Shown here in pieces: positions 1-7,990 of a DNA stretch of 64,000 bases (the first letter of the stretch is position 1; each line of letters opens with the position of its first letter). Position numbers and translations under genes: made by a program. Below the pieces are notes generated by a model, which worked only from the letters and a program-made list of their open reading frames with translations, searched no databases and was not told where the DNA came from. Origin of the DNA: Fictibacillus nanhaiensis (GTDB taxonomy: Bacteria > Bacillota > Bacilli > Bacillales > Fictibacillaceae); assembly GCA_017052515.1 (NCBI GenBank), contig JAFHKR010000039.1:558001-622000 (forward strand), given 5' to 3'.

Positions 1-114
1 GGAGAAGCGTCATAATCTTTATTTAAAAGCACTTGTCTAAAATATATAAAGAAAACTATGCATTTTTCCTAATTGTTGAAACCGATCAAGATTATTAATT
101 ACATGGAGGAAGCG

Positions 115-345
115 ATGAGAGTTTTATTATGCACTGTCATTCAGATTGTCATGTGGTGCGGTTATTCGATCGTACTTTTTCTCTCACATCACGACCATAA
201 TTTTTATGAAACAATATTAATGTTGATGTTTGGATATTTCAACTTTCTGGTAGCCCAGCGTTTGAACATTAACAGATCAGTTGCTTTAAACATGACCATA
301 TCATTAACCCTTATATATGTGACCGGTAAAATGATAATTGGATAA
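115..345 (+). CDS. Small hydrophobic membrane protein, unknown function (76 aa)
   Basis: A 76-residue protein with about three hydrophobic segments (roughly residues 4-21, 27-44 and 54-74) separated by a short polar stretch containing His-His-Asp-His. I do not recognise the family. The start is placed at the ATG at 115 because GGAGG lies at 105-109, five bases upstream; an in-frame TTG at 73 has no comparable ribosome binding site. It is the first gene in the window and its upstream context is cut off. An integral membrane location is inferred from composition only. The gene is plausible because of its ribosome binding site and full-length open frame, but it could be poorly conserved. Confidence 0.45.
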   Translation: MRVLLCTVIQIVMWCGYSIVLFLSHHDHNFYETILMLMFGYFNFLVAQRLNINRSVALNMTISLTLIYVTGKMIIG

Positions 346-414
346 ATCCTAACTATTATTTATGCTTTTTTCTAATAATGTTCCTCATGAATGTTGATTT
401 TCCTTACCATTTGA

Positions 415-532
415 AAGGAGCAACTCCTAACAGGACGAGCGGTCTGTACGAGGGTGTAAATGACTCTTTCAACCTAAACAGCAAAAGATGAATGGCTAAG
501 AAGAGGTCTTCTTAGCCATTCATCTTTTGATT
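415..532. repeat. Dispersed intergenic element, copy A (related to the insert at 61.94-62.06 kb)
   Basis: This non-coding stretch aligns with part of the composite repeat near 62 kb. Shared blocks run in the same order: ACTC, GGAC, GCGG, a GTG-AA-TG-CTC-TTCA-CC pattern, then AGCAAAAG-TGAATGG-CTA with one mismatch. It ends in a perfect 21-bp inverted repeat (arms 483-503 and 508-528). Two copies in 64 kb in unrelated gene contexts suggest a mobile or dispersed intergenic element rather than a gene-specific terminator. The alignment was made by eye and the boundaries are approximate. Confidence 0.45.
483..528 (-). terminator. Perfect 21-bp hairpin downstream of the BCCT transporter gene
   Basis: Arms 483-503 and 508-528 are exact inverted repeats with a 4-base loop. 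They sit 60 bases past the transporter stop on the minus strand. The T-tract after the stem is short on either strand, so termination is likely but not certain; the hairpin is also part of a dispersed element. Confidence 0.5.
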
Positions 533-588
533 TTTGGAAGGTGGAAAAAACTACTTCCCAAGGGCGATATGAGATATCATAATCAATC

Positions 589-2082
589 TTATTTTAATTT
601 TGTCTCTTCAGAAAGTGCCTTTTTAAGAGAGATCATCATAAAGATCAATACAAATGCAAAGGGAAAGGCTGCAATGATTGACGCTGTTTGTAATCCTTCT
701 AATCCACCTGTATACAATAGGATGGTTGCAGAAGCAGCTATAACGATTCCCCAAATGAATTTGGTCATAGAAGAAGGGTTCAAACGACCGTCACTTGTCT
801 GCATACCTAAAACGAACGTAGCAGAATCTGCTGATGTAATAAAGAACGTACTGATTAAGAAAATAGCTAAGACCGACATGATGGTTCCGAACGGAAGATG
901 TTCAAACAGTGCGAAAAGCGCCACCTCTGTACCTTTATCCGAAATGATTTTGTTAAGACCAACGTTATTAAAGATTTCTAGATGTAGAGCTGCTCCTCCA
1001 AAAATGGAAAACCAGAGTGCTCCAAATATAGTCGGGACGAGCAATACACCCATAATAAATTCACGAATGGTTCTCCCTTTTGATACACGAGCTATAAATG
1101 TACCAACGAATGGTGCCCATGCGATCCACCAAGCCCAATAAAAGACTGTCCAGCCTTGAATCCAGCCTGCTTCACTAGGTCTGAACGGACTGAGTTTTAA
1201 ACTCATGCTAGGAAGGTATTGCAGGTAGTTCCCAAGAGATTGTACGAATACATCCATGATGAAGTTCGTAGATGACGCGAAAAGCAAGAACGCCATGAGT
1301 AGAACGGCTAACATAATGTTCAAGTTACTTAAATATTTTATTCCTTTGTTTAATCCTGTTTGAGCAGAAAGAGTGAATAAAACAGTAACGATGGCGATGA
1401 TAATCAATTGTGTGGTGAAGTTATTTGAGATGTTCGTTAAATAAGAAACACCACCACTAATTTGAACGGCACCAAGTCCTAAAGAAGTTGCAACTCCAAA
1501 GATCGTGGCAAAAACTGCAACAATATCGATCGTTTTACCAATGGGGCCATTAACTCTATCTCCTAACAATGGGGTGAAGATCGCACTGATCAATCCTGGT
1601 GCGCCTTTTCTAAATTTAAAATAAGCAAGTGACAATCCGATTAACGTGTATATCCCCCAAGGGTGCAATCCCCAATGAAAGAAGCTGTATCGTAGCGCAG
1701 CTTGAGCAGAGGCGGCATTTTCTCCTTCGCCTGATGGAGGTGTATAAAAGTGGCTGATTGGTTCAGCTACACCCCAAAAGACAAGGCCAATACCCATACC
1801 AGCACTAAACAGCATAGCAAACCATGTGATCGTTGAGTACTCGGGCTTATCATCTGGTTCACCAAGTTTAATTCTACCGTACTTACTAAATGCTAGATAA
1901 AGCACAAAAATCAAGAAGCTCGTTGCTGAAAGCAGGTAGAACCAGCCAAATTTCTCTTGTAAGAAATTTTGAATATCGGTTGCCTTATCTTGGAATTCGG
2001 CAGGGAATAAACTTCCTATGATAACAAAAACGACAGAAATTATTAACGAAACGATAAAAACAATGTTCGGTTGTTTTTTCAT
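589..2082 (-). CDS. BCCT-family glycine betaine/choline-type transporter (OpuD-like)
   Basis: A sodium-coupled secondary transporter of the betaine/choline/carnitine family in the cytoplasmic membrane, used for osmoprotectant uptake. The 497-residue protein has the twelve-helix pattern of the family, the GMGIGLVFWGVAEP motif in the first third and the family signature FYWAWWIAWAPFVG followed by FIARVSKGRTIREF near the middle. The start is taken at the second Met (2082) because AAAGGA lies nine bases upstream; an in-frame Met at 2100 lacks a site. It stands alone between two hairpins, so it is probably monocistronic. Betaine is the likeliest substrate by family (OpuD), but choline or carnitine cannot be excluded from sequence. 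Confidence 0.9.
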   Translation of the reverse strand: MKKQPNIVFIVSLIISVVFVIIGSLFPAEFQDKATDIQNFLQEKFGWFYLLSATSFLIFVLYLAFSKYGRIKLGEPDDKPEYSTITWFAMLFSAGMGIGLVFWGVAEPISHFYTPPSGEGENAASAQAALRYSFFHWGLHPWGIYTLIGLSLAYFKFRKGAPGLISAIFTPLLGDRVNGPIGKTIDIVAVFATIFGVATSLGLGAVQISGGVSYLTNISNNFTTQLIIIAIVTVLFTLSAQTGLNKGIKYLSNLNIMLAVLLMAFLLFASSTNFIMDVFVQSLGNYLQYLPSMSLKLSPFRPSEAGWIQGWTVFYWAWWIAWAPFVGTFIARVSKGRTIREFIMGVLLVPTIFGALWFSIFGGAALHLEIFNNVGLNKIISDKGTEVALFALFEHLPFGTIMSVLAIFLISTFFITSADSATFVLGMQTSDGRLNPSSMTKFIWGIVIAASATILLYTGGLEGLQTASIIAAFPFAFVLIFMMISLKKALSEETKLK

Positions 2083-2145
2083 CTCTTCACATCCTTTCAT
2101 GATATGTATTCTTTTTATTTTTCCCTAAGGGCCCGAAAGTTTACA

Positions 2146-2196
2146 TTGTAGTAAAAATAAAATAGGAAGTCCAATCATATGATTGGACTTCCTATT
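2146..2196 (-). terminator. Terminator, 36-base perfect palindrome plus T-rich tail
   Basis: Positions 2161-2196 form a perfect 18-bp inverted repeat with no spare loop base. On the minus strand it is followed by TTTTATTTTT. It ends the DUF1885 gene and separates it from the BCCT gene. Confidence 0.85.
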
Positions 2197-2217
2197 CAAT
2201 AAAAGTCTTTATTTGTC

Positions 2218-2640
2218 TTACTTTTTAGGATAATAATACATCACCCTGCCATTAAAAAGGTGAAGTTCACCTTTTAATTTGGAAGCGATAAACTTACAGA
2301 ATTCATTGGCTTTACCTTTATCACCATGAGTGGAAATGTCGGTAAGTGTAAATTGTATGTAATGTTGTTCATTGTCACTATCATCTTCTTTTCCGATACC
2401 AACTAAAATATATCTATTTTTTCTTTGATCTAAACCTTTTAAATAAAACCATTTTCCTTTCGCTTCTTCCTTTTCTTCGATCGTGTAAGGAAAGGCTGCT
2501 TCTGCATATCCCCATGATAATTGTTCACCTGTTTTTGTTGTAATGGAACGGTAATACAGCAGAAGGTCTTTTAGTTCATCTATTGTGATCACTTGTTGTA
2601 TAGATGCGGGAACAAGCTTAACATAGGCGCTTTGAGACAT
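2218..2640 (-). CDS. DUF1885 family protein
   Basis: A 140-residue soluble protein of the Bacillaceae DUF1885 family, which has a known structure but no assigned function. Recognisable segments are AYVKLVPAS near the N-terminus, SWGYAEAAFPYTIEEK in the middle, and a C-terminal YYYPKK. The start is chosen at the ATG at 2640 because GGAGTGG lies five bases before it; a GTG three codons upstream overlaps that site and is less likely. A strong terminator follows, so the gene is probably transcribed alone. Family assignment is from memory of family members, without a database search. Confidence 0.7.
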   Translation of the reverse strand: MSQSAYVKLVPASIQQVITIDELKDLLLYYRSITTKTGEQLSWGYAEAAFPYTIEEKEEAKGKWFYLKGLDQRKNRYILVGIGKEDDSDNEQHYIQFTLTDISTHGDKGKANEFCKFIASKLKGELHLFNGRVMYYYPKK

Positions 2641-2851
2641 GTAATCCACTCCAATTTGTAATTTTTATCGTCAACTACACATATGAATAGTATATCATAT
2701 TTTAAGAAGATTTTGACAAATTGAGTTTGAAACTTCTGAAATAAGGGAATTACTCTTACATTCAATGACACTTCCATTAGTATAACTTATTTAGTTCCAG
2801 TAAATAGACGACCCGATCGATGAACGAGGTAATCATACGAGGAGGGGTAAT

Positions 2852-3151
2852 ATGGAATGGTTTGAAAAATTGTACGACGAGAGTGAGTCCGTAAATGTCA
2901 GGTTTGTAGGATTTACTACAGATACTGTCAGGTATGATTTTGGCATTGTTTATACGAATATGTTTTTTGGTAAGCCGTTAGTTGTATGCATGCAAACAGG
3001 AAGATCAGCGTTATTAGATTCAAATGATATGAGAAATCTTGAATACATCAAGCAGGTGTTTCACATAAAAACACTTAAAGAAGCTGAAGATCTAGCGCTT
3101 TTCTTTGAAGAAGCAGTACCAAATATTCAAACGATCGAACAATACGATTAA
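2852..3151 (+). CDS. DUF3055 / SAV0927-family small protein
   Basis: A 99-residue acidic protein resembling the Firmicutes DUF3055 (SAV0927) family: it starts MEWFEKLYDESE, has VRFVGF and RYDFGIVYTNMFFGKPLVVCMQ in the first half, and a helical C-terminal half with LEYIKQVF. Function is unknown. The ribosome binding site GGAGGGG precedes the ATG by about four bases. It lies directly upstream of the SR1 promoter; the first CcpN-like box at 3170 begins 19 bases after its stop. No terminator is visible between them, so some read-through into SR1 is possible. Confidence 0.7.
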   Translation: MEWFEKLYDESESVNVRFVGFTTDTVRYDFGIVYTNMFFGKPLVVCMQTGRSALLDSNDMRNLEYIKQVFHIKTLKEAEDLALFFEEAVPNIQTIEQYD

Positions 3152-3169
3152 ATAACATATTTTTTTAAA

Positions 3170-3216
3170 TGTGTTATACTAAATGTGTTGACAAATTAAA
3201 TGTGACATAATAATAT
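3170..3216 (+). promoter_or_regulatory. SR1 promoter with two CcpN-type operators
   Basis: A consensus sigma-A promoter: -35 TTGACA at 3188-3193, 17-base spacer, -10 TAATAT at 3211-3216. Two matches to the CcpN operator consensus TRTGHYATAYW (as I recall it for B. subtilis) frame it: TGTGTTATACT at 3170-3180 (11/11), upstream of -35, and TGTGACATAAT at 3201-3211 (10/11), ending on the first base of the -10. This is the arrangement expected for CcpN repression under glycolytic conditions. Confidence 0.8.
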
Positions 3217-3226
3217 AAGAGTATAA

Positions 3227-3242
3227 ACGTAAGCGCTTTCAA
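3227..3242 (+). promoter_or_regulatory. cre site (CcpA operator) in the SR1 5' region
   Basis: ACGTAAGCGCTTTCAA matches the catabolite-responsive element consensus WTGNNARCGNWWWCAW at all defined positions but one. It covers about +5 to +20 of the predicted transcript, a location where CcpA would act as a repressor or roadblock. Confidence 0.7.
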
Positions 3243-3264
3243 AATGTGAAGGGAGATGGGACGG

Positions 3265-3387
3265 ATGGGAGTAATCATTTGCCAAACGTGTGAAACAACA
3301 ATTGAGCATTTTGAAGAGGAAAAAGTAACCACTTTATATTCAAACACATGCCCGCATTGCCATGAGCAAACGAACTTAGATAAGTAA
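3265..3387 (+). CDS. sr1P: GapA-binding peptide SR1P
   Basis: A 40-residue peptide. In B. subtilis the peptide of this family binds glyceraldehyde-3-phosphate dehydrogenase GapA and promotes its interaction with RNase J1. Residues matching the known peptide include the MG-I-CQ-C start, the central HFE-EKVTTLY block and Cys-rich pairs (CQTC near residue 6, CPHC near residue 33), consistent with a small metal-binding or disulfide fold. The ATG at 3265 is preferred over an in-frame ATG at 3256 because it gives the family N-terminus and has AAGGGAG upstream. The gene sits inside the SR1 RNA, whose terminator begins just after the stop. Confidence 0.85.
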   Translation: MGVIICQTCETTIEHFEEEKVTTLYSNTCPHCHEQTNLDK

Positions 3388-3388
3388 G

Positions 3389-3420
3389 AAAAAAGAAGAC
3401 CTCCTAAGGTCTTCTTTTTT
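3389..3420. terminator. Bidirectional terminator between SR1 and speA
   Basis: Stem of AAAGAAGACC and its complement with a TCCTAA loop; T-runs on both strands. It ends SR1 on the plus strand and speA (stop at 3429) on the minus strand. Confidence 0.9.
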
Positions 3421-3428
3421 ATGGTTGA

Positions 3429-4904
3429 TTATCGAATAGCAACTTGTTCTTGAATAACCTTCAAGTATTTTAAATCTGCATTCTCTGGGCCTTGAACTGG
3501 GAGACCCGCTTCGAGGTTTTCTTTAATATAATCCAAATTTTCTTTCGTGATGATTTCTCCAGGGATGAAGATCGGAATTCCTGGTGGATAGACCATGACG
3601 AATTCTGCGATGATTCTACCTGCAGATTCTTCGAACGGTACACTTTCTGTATTCGCGTAAAAAGCATCACGAGGTGAAAGTGCAAGCACAGGTATATCAG
3701 GGACATGTACAGGTAGTGCCTTGATCTCCTCATTCTTTGAGTGGCTTAACTCATCAGAAAGTTGAGTTAACGCTTTAACGAGGATCATCGTATCTTTTTC
3801 ATGGTCAGCCGTTGTGATCAAACATAATATGTTGTACAGATCAGACAACTCTACCTCAATATTGAAGTTTTGGCGCAGCCATGTTTCAGCTTCATATCCT
3901 GTAATACCGAGATCCTTTACTGAGATTAAGAGCTTAGATGGGTCATAATCAAATGTAGCTGAAGTGCCGAGCTTTTCTTCACCTACACAGTAGAGATTAG
4001 GAATATCATTGATCTTTGCTCGCGTTTCATTAGCAAGTCGGATTGTTTTTTCAATCAGTGTATACCCTTCAGTAGCGAGACGACGACGAGCAGCATCCAA
4101 TGAAGCAAGAAGGATATAGGATGTTGATGTCGTAGTCATCATACTAAGAATGGTTTGCACACGTTGTGGCGATACAAGACCTTCTTTTACATTTAGGATT
4201 GAACTTCCTGTAAGTGAGCCACCTAATTTGTGAACACTCGTTGCGGCCATGTCTGCTCCAGCTTGCATCGCAGATAGTGGCATGTGATCATGAAAGTGAA
4301 TCAATACTCCATGTGCCTCATCTACTAGTACAGGTACATCAAATCTATGAGCAATATCTACAATACCTTTTAGGTCAGCTGCAAATCCAAAATAAGTTGG
4401 GTTGATCACAAGTACCGCTTTCGTATCAGGGTGTTGATTTAAAGCTTTTTCAACGCTATCAGGCGTAATTCCATGTGAGATCCCTAGCTCAGGATCGATC
4501 TCAGGGTGGATAAAGATTGGTGTTGCACCTGAAAAAACAATAGCTGTCATGATTGACTTATGCACGTTTCGCGGCACGAGGATCTTATCTCCTGGTGACA
4601 CGACAGACATGATCATCGTCATGATGGCACCACTTGTTCCTTGTACAGAAAAGAACGTGTGATCGGCACCAAAAGCTTGTGCGGCAAGGGCTTGTGCTTT
4701 TTTAATCATGCCTTTAGGATGATGCAGGTCATCTAATGGAGTAATGTTAATCAGGTCGATTGATAGTGCGTTCGGTCCAATAAAATCTTTAAATTCTTCA
4801 TCCATTCCTTGTCCTTTTTTGTGACCCGGAATGTGAAACTGCAATGGGTTCTTGTTTGCATGTTCACGCAAACCAGTGAATAAAGGAGTTTCGTGTTGAG
4901 ACAA
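3429..4904 (-). CDS. speA: Arginine decarboxylase (PLP-dependent, Orn/Lys/Arg decarboxylase class)
   Basis: Decarboxylates arginine to agmatine, the first step of spermidine synthesis in Bacillus. This 491-residue cytosolic enzyme has the fold-type I PLP core: FHIPGHKKG at residues 23-31, the cofactor-binding VDEAHG at 194-199, and the PLP lysine in SVHKLGGS (Lys226). The C-terminal domain contains the VYPPGIPIFIPGE block typical of the family. The start codon is TTG at 4904, with GAGGTG nine bases upstream. It converges on SR1, the same arrangement as in B. subtilis. It could in principle act on lysine, but synteny with speA favours arginine. Confidence 0.9.
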   Translation of the reverse strand: MSQHETPLFTGLREHANKNPLQFHIPGHKKGQGMDEEFKDFIGPNALSIDLINITPLDDLHHPKGMIKKAQALAAQAFGADHTFFSVQGTSGAIMTMIMSVVSPGDKILVPRNVHKSIMTAIVFSGATPIFIHPEIDPELGISHGITPDSVEKALNQHPDTKAVLVINPTYFGFAADLKGIVDIAHRFDVPVLVDEAHGVLIHFHDHMPLSAMQAGADMAATSVHKLGGSLTGSSILNVKEGLVSPQRVQTILSMMTTTSTSYILLASLDAARRRLATEGYTLIEKTIRLANETRAKINDIPNLYCVGEEKLGTSATFDYDPSKLLISVKDLGITGYEAETWLRQNFNIEVELSDLYNILCLITTADHEKDTMILVKALTQLSDELSHSKNEEIKALPVHVPDIPVLALSPRDAFYANTESVPFEESAGRIIAEFVMVYPPGIPIFIPGEIITKENLDYIKENLEAGLPVQGPENADLKYLKVIQEQVAIR

Positions 4905-5028
4905 TGTATTCTACACCTCATCTATCGTTAACTTATAATAAATTTCCCTTTTTATAAAACAAAAGAAGTATAACAGAAAATGCATGAAGATGTAAGTAAA
5001 TGATTTAATTTTCAGGGAGGAAATAAAA

Positions 5029-5988
5029 ATGAAAACTAGACTTACAGAACTATTACATATTAAGTTTCCGATCATTCAAGGAGGACTCGCATACCTAGCA
5101 TATTCAGAACTTGCTTCAGCTGTTTCTAACGCTGGTGGTCTTGGTCAGATTACGGCCATGTCATTACCAGATTCAAATGCCTTAAAGTCTGAAATTCAAA
5201 AAACAAAAAAATTAACATCTCATCCTTTTGGAGTTAACTTTGCGATCGGACAACATGGAAGACCGTATGAAGACATGCTTGAGGCCGCAATAGAAGAAGG
5301 GGTTGAAGTAATCAGTGTAACAGGAGGTAACCCTGCGCCTATATTAGATCGGTTAAGAGGTACAGGAATTAAAACATTAGTACTCGTGTCAAGCGTCAGA
5401 CAAGCTATGAAAGCCGAACAATTAGGTGCTGATGCAGTAATGGCAGTAGGGCAAGAAGGTGGTGGCCATATCGGGAAAGAGGACACCGGAACATTTGTAT
5501 TGGTTCCTAGAGTTGTTGACAATGTTTCAATCCCAGTGATCGCTTCAGGAGGTATAGGGGATGGGAAAGGACTGATGGCCGCACTCGCGCTTGGGGCAGA
5601 AGGAGTTGAGATGGGAACAAGATTTATCGCTACAGAAGAATGTGTTCACGCACATCCTTTATATAAACAACTTGTTGTTGAAAGTTCAGAATTAGATACT
5701 GTGGTCATTAAGAGGACATTAGGTGCACCTGGCAGAACGCTTCGAACGGATTTCACATTAAAAATTTTAGAAGAAGAAAATAAGGGTGGTACATATCAAC
5801 ACTTAAAAGATTATATTAGTGGAGAGGCGAATCAAAAATTAATCTATGAAGGAAGAAGAGACGAAGGATTTGGATGGGCTGGACAAATTATCGGTAAGAT
5901 TAACGATGTGCCTTCAGTAGAAGCGTTATTCAAAAGGATGAGTGCGGAAGCTGAAACCATTAAACAAAGATTAAACAACCTTTTCTAA
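5029..5988 (+). CDS. Nitronate monooxygenase / FabK-like FMN enzyme
   Basis: A 319-residue TIM-barrel flavoprotein of the 2-nitropropane dioxygenase family. The N-terminus has the FMN/substrate segment FPIIQGGLAYLA; the middle has GADAVMAVGQEGGGHIG, where the conserved His lies, and the phosphate-binding motif IPVIASGGIGDGKG followed by GAEGVEMGTRF. Family members either oxidise alkyl nitronates or act as enoyl-ACP reductase (FabK), and residues visible here do not settle which. No fatty-acid synthesis genes adjoin it, so a detoxifying nitronate monooxygenase is a mild preference. The ribosome binding site AGGGAGG is eight bases from the ATG. Confidence 0.8.
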   Translation: MKTRLTELLHIKFPIIQGGLAYLAYSELASAVSNAGGLGQITAMSLPDSNALKSEIQKTKKLTSHPFGVNFAIGQHGRPYEDMLEAAIEEGVEVISVTGGNPAPILDRLRGTGIKTLVLVSSVRQAMKAEQLGADAVMAVGQEGGGHIGKEDTGTFVLVPRVVDNVSIPVIASGGIGDGKGLMAALALGAEGVEMGTRFIATEECVHAHPLYKQLVVESSELDTVVIKRTLGAPGRTLRTDFTLKILEEENKGGTYQHLKDYISGEANQKLIYEGRRDEGFGWAGQIIGKINDVPSVEALFKRMSAEAETIKQRLNNLF

Positions 5989-6044
5989 CACTTTTCTAAC
6001 AATGAGGATACATACCCATACATTTCTGTTGTACGGCAATATAC

Positions 6045-6090
6045 TAGTGGTAAGAAGCAGCGAAACTTCTGCTTCCTGCCACTATTTTTT
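6045..6090. terminator. Bidirectional terminator between the convergent NMO and yktB genes
   Basis: TAGTGG/CCACTA outer and GAAGCAG/CTGCTTC inner stems with an interior bulge, followed on the plus strand by TTTTTT. The yktB stop is at 6093. Confidence 0.8.
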
Positions 6091-6092
6091 AT

Positions 6093-6722
6093 TTATAGTT
6101 TCTTTCTTAGTTCATAAAGAGGTAACAGTGTCTTGAACGTTTCATCGATTCGTTCGTACCAGTCACTCTCACTCATCGTAGCTGCCTTATCTCTTTCAAT
6201 ACGAACGCCACAAAGTAATTCTGCTTTTTTTATCGTGCTAAGACGGGTTGCCATTTCTTTTAGACGATCCTTTTTCACTTCACGATGTGGAGTGCTATCA
6301 GGCTTCATATGATCATCAGACCATACAAAATCATTAGGTATGTCCTTCTTGATCTTGTTTAAGTTCTTAAGAATAATCTTTCCGTAAGCATCCTTAATAG
6401 GTGCTTCGTAGATGAGTGCGAACCACAGAAATACATGCGTTTCCCAAAGTCCTATTTGAAAATGTGGCAACATCTTATAGCCCCTTTTGTTAGGTGCAAA
6501 AGCTACCCAAGTATCTTTTGGAGGATTTACCGTTCTTCTTGCATGTTTTGCAACATGAAAGAACATCTCTTCTCCAGTAAGTGCACTTAGTTCTTCTGCA
6601 TATTTATTCCCTAAGGCCTCGAGTTTTGGGCGAATCCGGTTGATGATTTGCTCCATACGCTCATCAAGACCTTGTGTTTGGAAAACCTTAAAGTCTGAAT
6701 CATTGAATCCGTTAAATGTCAT
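6093..6722 (-). CDS. yktB: YktB family protein (UPF0637 / DUF1054)
   Basis: A 209-residue conserved Bacillales protein of unknown function. It carries the family features GFNDSDFKVF at the start, an EEMFFHVAKHARRTVNPPKDTWVAF block around residues 50-75, and HFQIGLWETHVFLWFALIYE around 87-106. No catalytic motif is recognisable. AGGAGG lies eight bases before the ATG. Its position between speA and the inositol monophosphatase gene matches B. subtilis yktB, though intervening genes differ. It is probably a single-gene transcript, because it converges with the gene on its left and diverges from the one on its right. Confidence 0.85.
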   Translation of the reverse strand: MTFNGFNDSDFKVFQTQGLDERMEQIINRIRPKLEALGNKYAEELSALTGEEMFFHVAKHARRTVNPPKDTWVAFAPNKRGYKMLPHFQIGLWETHVFLWFALIYEAPIKDAYGKIILKNLNKIKKDIPNDFVWSDDHMKPDSTPHREVKKDRLKEMATRLSTIKKAELLCGVRIERDKAATMSESDWYERIDETFKTLLPLYELRKKL

Positions 6723-6889
6723 TTAGAAATCCTCCTGGTCATCAAGTGCTACAAAGAATTTTAACATAGGAAAAGCTTTATAAAAAAATGTTTGCATTAG
6801 ATTCCGCAAAGTGCCGTTTCCATATACATGGCTGCTTCATAAAATGAAGAAAAGAAGATAACGAGAAAAAGAAAGGATGTGCCGGTGAA

Positions 6890-7078
6890 ATGAAACAAGT
6901 AATGAACACATTGAAAAGAACGGATGCAGAAAGAAGAATTCCAGTATTAAAACTTGAGATTGATTATGAACTAGCTACTTTGTTTGATGCTTTAAAAGCG
7001 AAAGATCAGAAACAGATCAACGAATCAAAGCGTAAGCTCGAACGATTAAGGCTGGAGCTCGTGAGATTAGAAGCATGA
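6890..7078 (+). CDS. Small charged helical protein, YkzI-like position (62 aa)
   Basis: A 62-residue, highly charged, probably all-helical protein with heptad-like leucines in the second half (KLERLRLELVRLEA), suggesting a coiled coil. It sits just before the inositol monophosphatase gene, where B. subtilis carries the small gene ykzI, so it is likely its positional counterpart; sequence identity to YkzI was not verifiable. AAAGGA precedes the ATG by about 12 bases, somewhat long. A bulged terminator follows at 7101-7137, so it may be transcribed separately from yktC. Confidence 0.55.
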   Translation: MKQVMNTLKRTDAERRIPVLKLEIDYELATLFDALKAKDQKQINESKRKLERLRLELVRLEA

Positions 7079-7100
7079 TCCAAGCTGATAGCGGATAACA

Positions 7101-7137
7101 AAAACGAATCCATCATGAACGGATGGTTCGTTTTTTT
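7101..7137 (+). terminator. Terminator after the ykzI-like gene
   Basis: Stem ACGAA-T-CCAT / ATGG-TTCGT with one bulged base, then seven T residues at 7131-7137. Confidence 0.75.
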
Positions 7138-7188
7138 GTGAAGAGAATGAAATTGACTTATACTATAAGAAAGGTAAGGAGTGAAAAC

Positions 7189-7983
7189 ATGACGAACGAA
7201 GAATTGATGAGTATTGAGAAACATTTGAAGACATGGACACTTGAATCCGCACAGCTCTTAAAAGATTCTTTTCAGAACACGTTAACGATTACATATAAAT
7301 CACATATCGCAGATCTTGTCACCGATATGGATAAGAGTATTGAAAAATTCTTTATAACGAAAATCCAACAAACTTTTCCAGATCATAAAGTGCTTGGAGA
7401 AGAAGGCTATGGAGATGAGATTAAAGGGAACTCCAAAGGTGTAATATGGATTATCGATCCGATCGATGGCACGACAAACTTTATTCATCAACAAGCTAAC
7501 TTTGCGATCTCAGTTGGAATTTATGAAGATGGTATTGGGAAATTAGGACTGATTTATGATGTGGAGGGAAGTAACCTTTATTTTGCTAAAGAAGGTGAAG
7601 GCGCTTATTTAAATGGTAAGAAATTACCGAGATTAGAGGAAGTGACATTATCTGAATCTGTGGTAGGAGTTAATGCTACGTGGGTTAGTCCGAACAGACG
7701 CATCAATCATGAGCATGTACAGCAGATCATCAGAAAATCCAGAGGGAGTCGATCATATGGATCAGCTGCGATCGAACTCGCTTATGTTGCATCCGGTAGA
7801 CTAGACGCTTATATGACTCTGCGACTTTCACCGTGGGATTTTGCGGCGGGTTTGATCCTTTTGAATGAGGTCGGTGCTATTGTAAGCCGAACGGACGGTG
7901 AACCTGTTCAACTTCTCGAACAAAATAGCATTCTGGCAGCAAAGCCTGGATTGCATAAAGAAATGTTAGAGCACTTAATATAA
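7189..7983 (+). CDS. yktC: Inositol monophosphatase family protein (YktC/SuhB-like)
   Basis: A magnesium-dependent phosphatase of the inositol-1-phosphatase superfamily, 264 residues. The metal site is visible in order: GEEGYG, then IDPIDGTTNF (DPIDGT core) around residues 84-93, and the C-terminal WDFAAGLILLNEVGA. The start is the ATG at 7189, seven bases after AAGGAG; the longer frame from 7123 lacks a site and would overlap the upstream terminator. Substrate could be myo-inositol-1-phosphate or another small phosphate such as NADP or fructose-1,6-bisphosphate, as in related enzymes. It converges on ylaF. Confidence 0.88.
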   Translation: MTNEELMSIEKHLKTWTLESAQLLKDSFQNTLTITYKSHIADLVTDMDKSIEKFFITKIQQTFPDHKVLGEEGYGDEIKGNSKGVIWIIDPIDGTTNFIHQQANFAISVGIYEDGIGKLGLIYDVEGSNLYFAKEGEGAYLNGKKLPRLEEVTLSESVVGVNATWVSPNRRINHEHVQQIIRKSRGSRSYGSAAIELAYVASGRLDAYMTLRLSPWDFAAGLILLNEVGAIVSRTDGEPVQLLEQNSILAAKPGLHKEMLEHLI

Positions 7984-7990
7984 AACACAG

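Larger units (their letters stand above)
3223..3420 (+). ncRNA. sr1: SR1 dual-function small RNA
   Basis: The predicted transcript runs from about seven bases after the -10 box to the terminator, about 198 nt; B. subtilis SR1 is about 205 nt. Identification rests on position (immediately beside speA, where SR1 lies in B. subtilis), the encoded SR1P peptide, and CcpN/CcpA-type control sites. In B. subtilis the RNA base-pairs with ahrC mRNA and its peptide binds GapA. The ahrC pairing region was not checked here. Confidence 0.8.

Noticed and set aside
527-1141. Plus-strand open frame of 204 codons
   Set aside because: It is antisense to the BCCT transporter, whose family motifs are unmistakable, and its composition is unlike a real protein.
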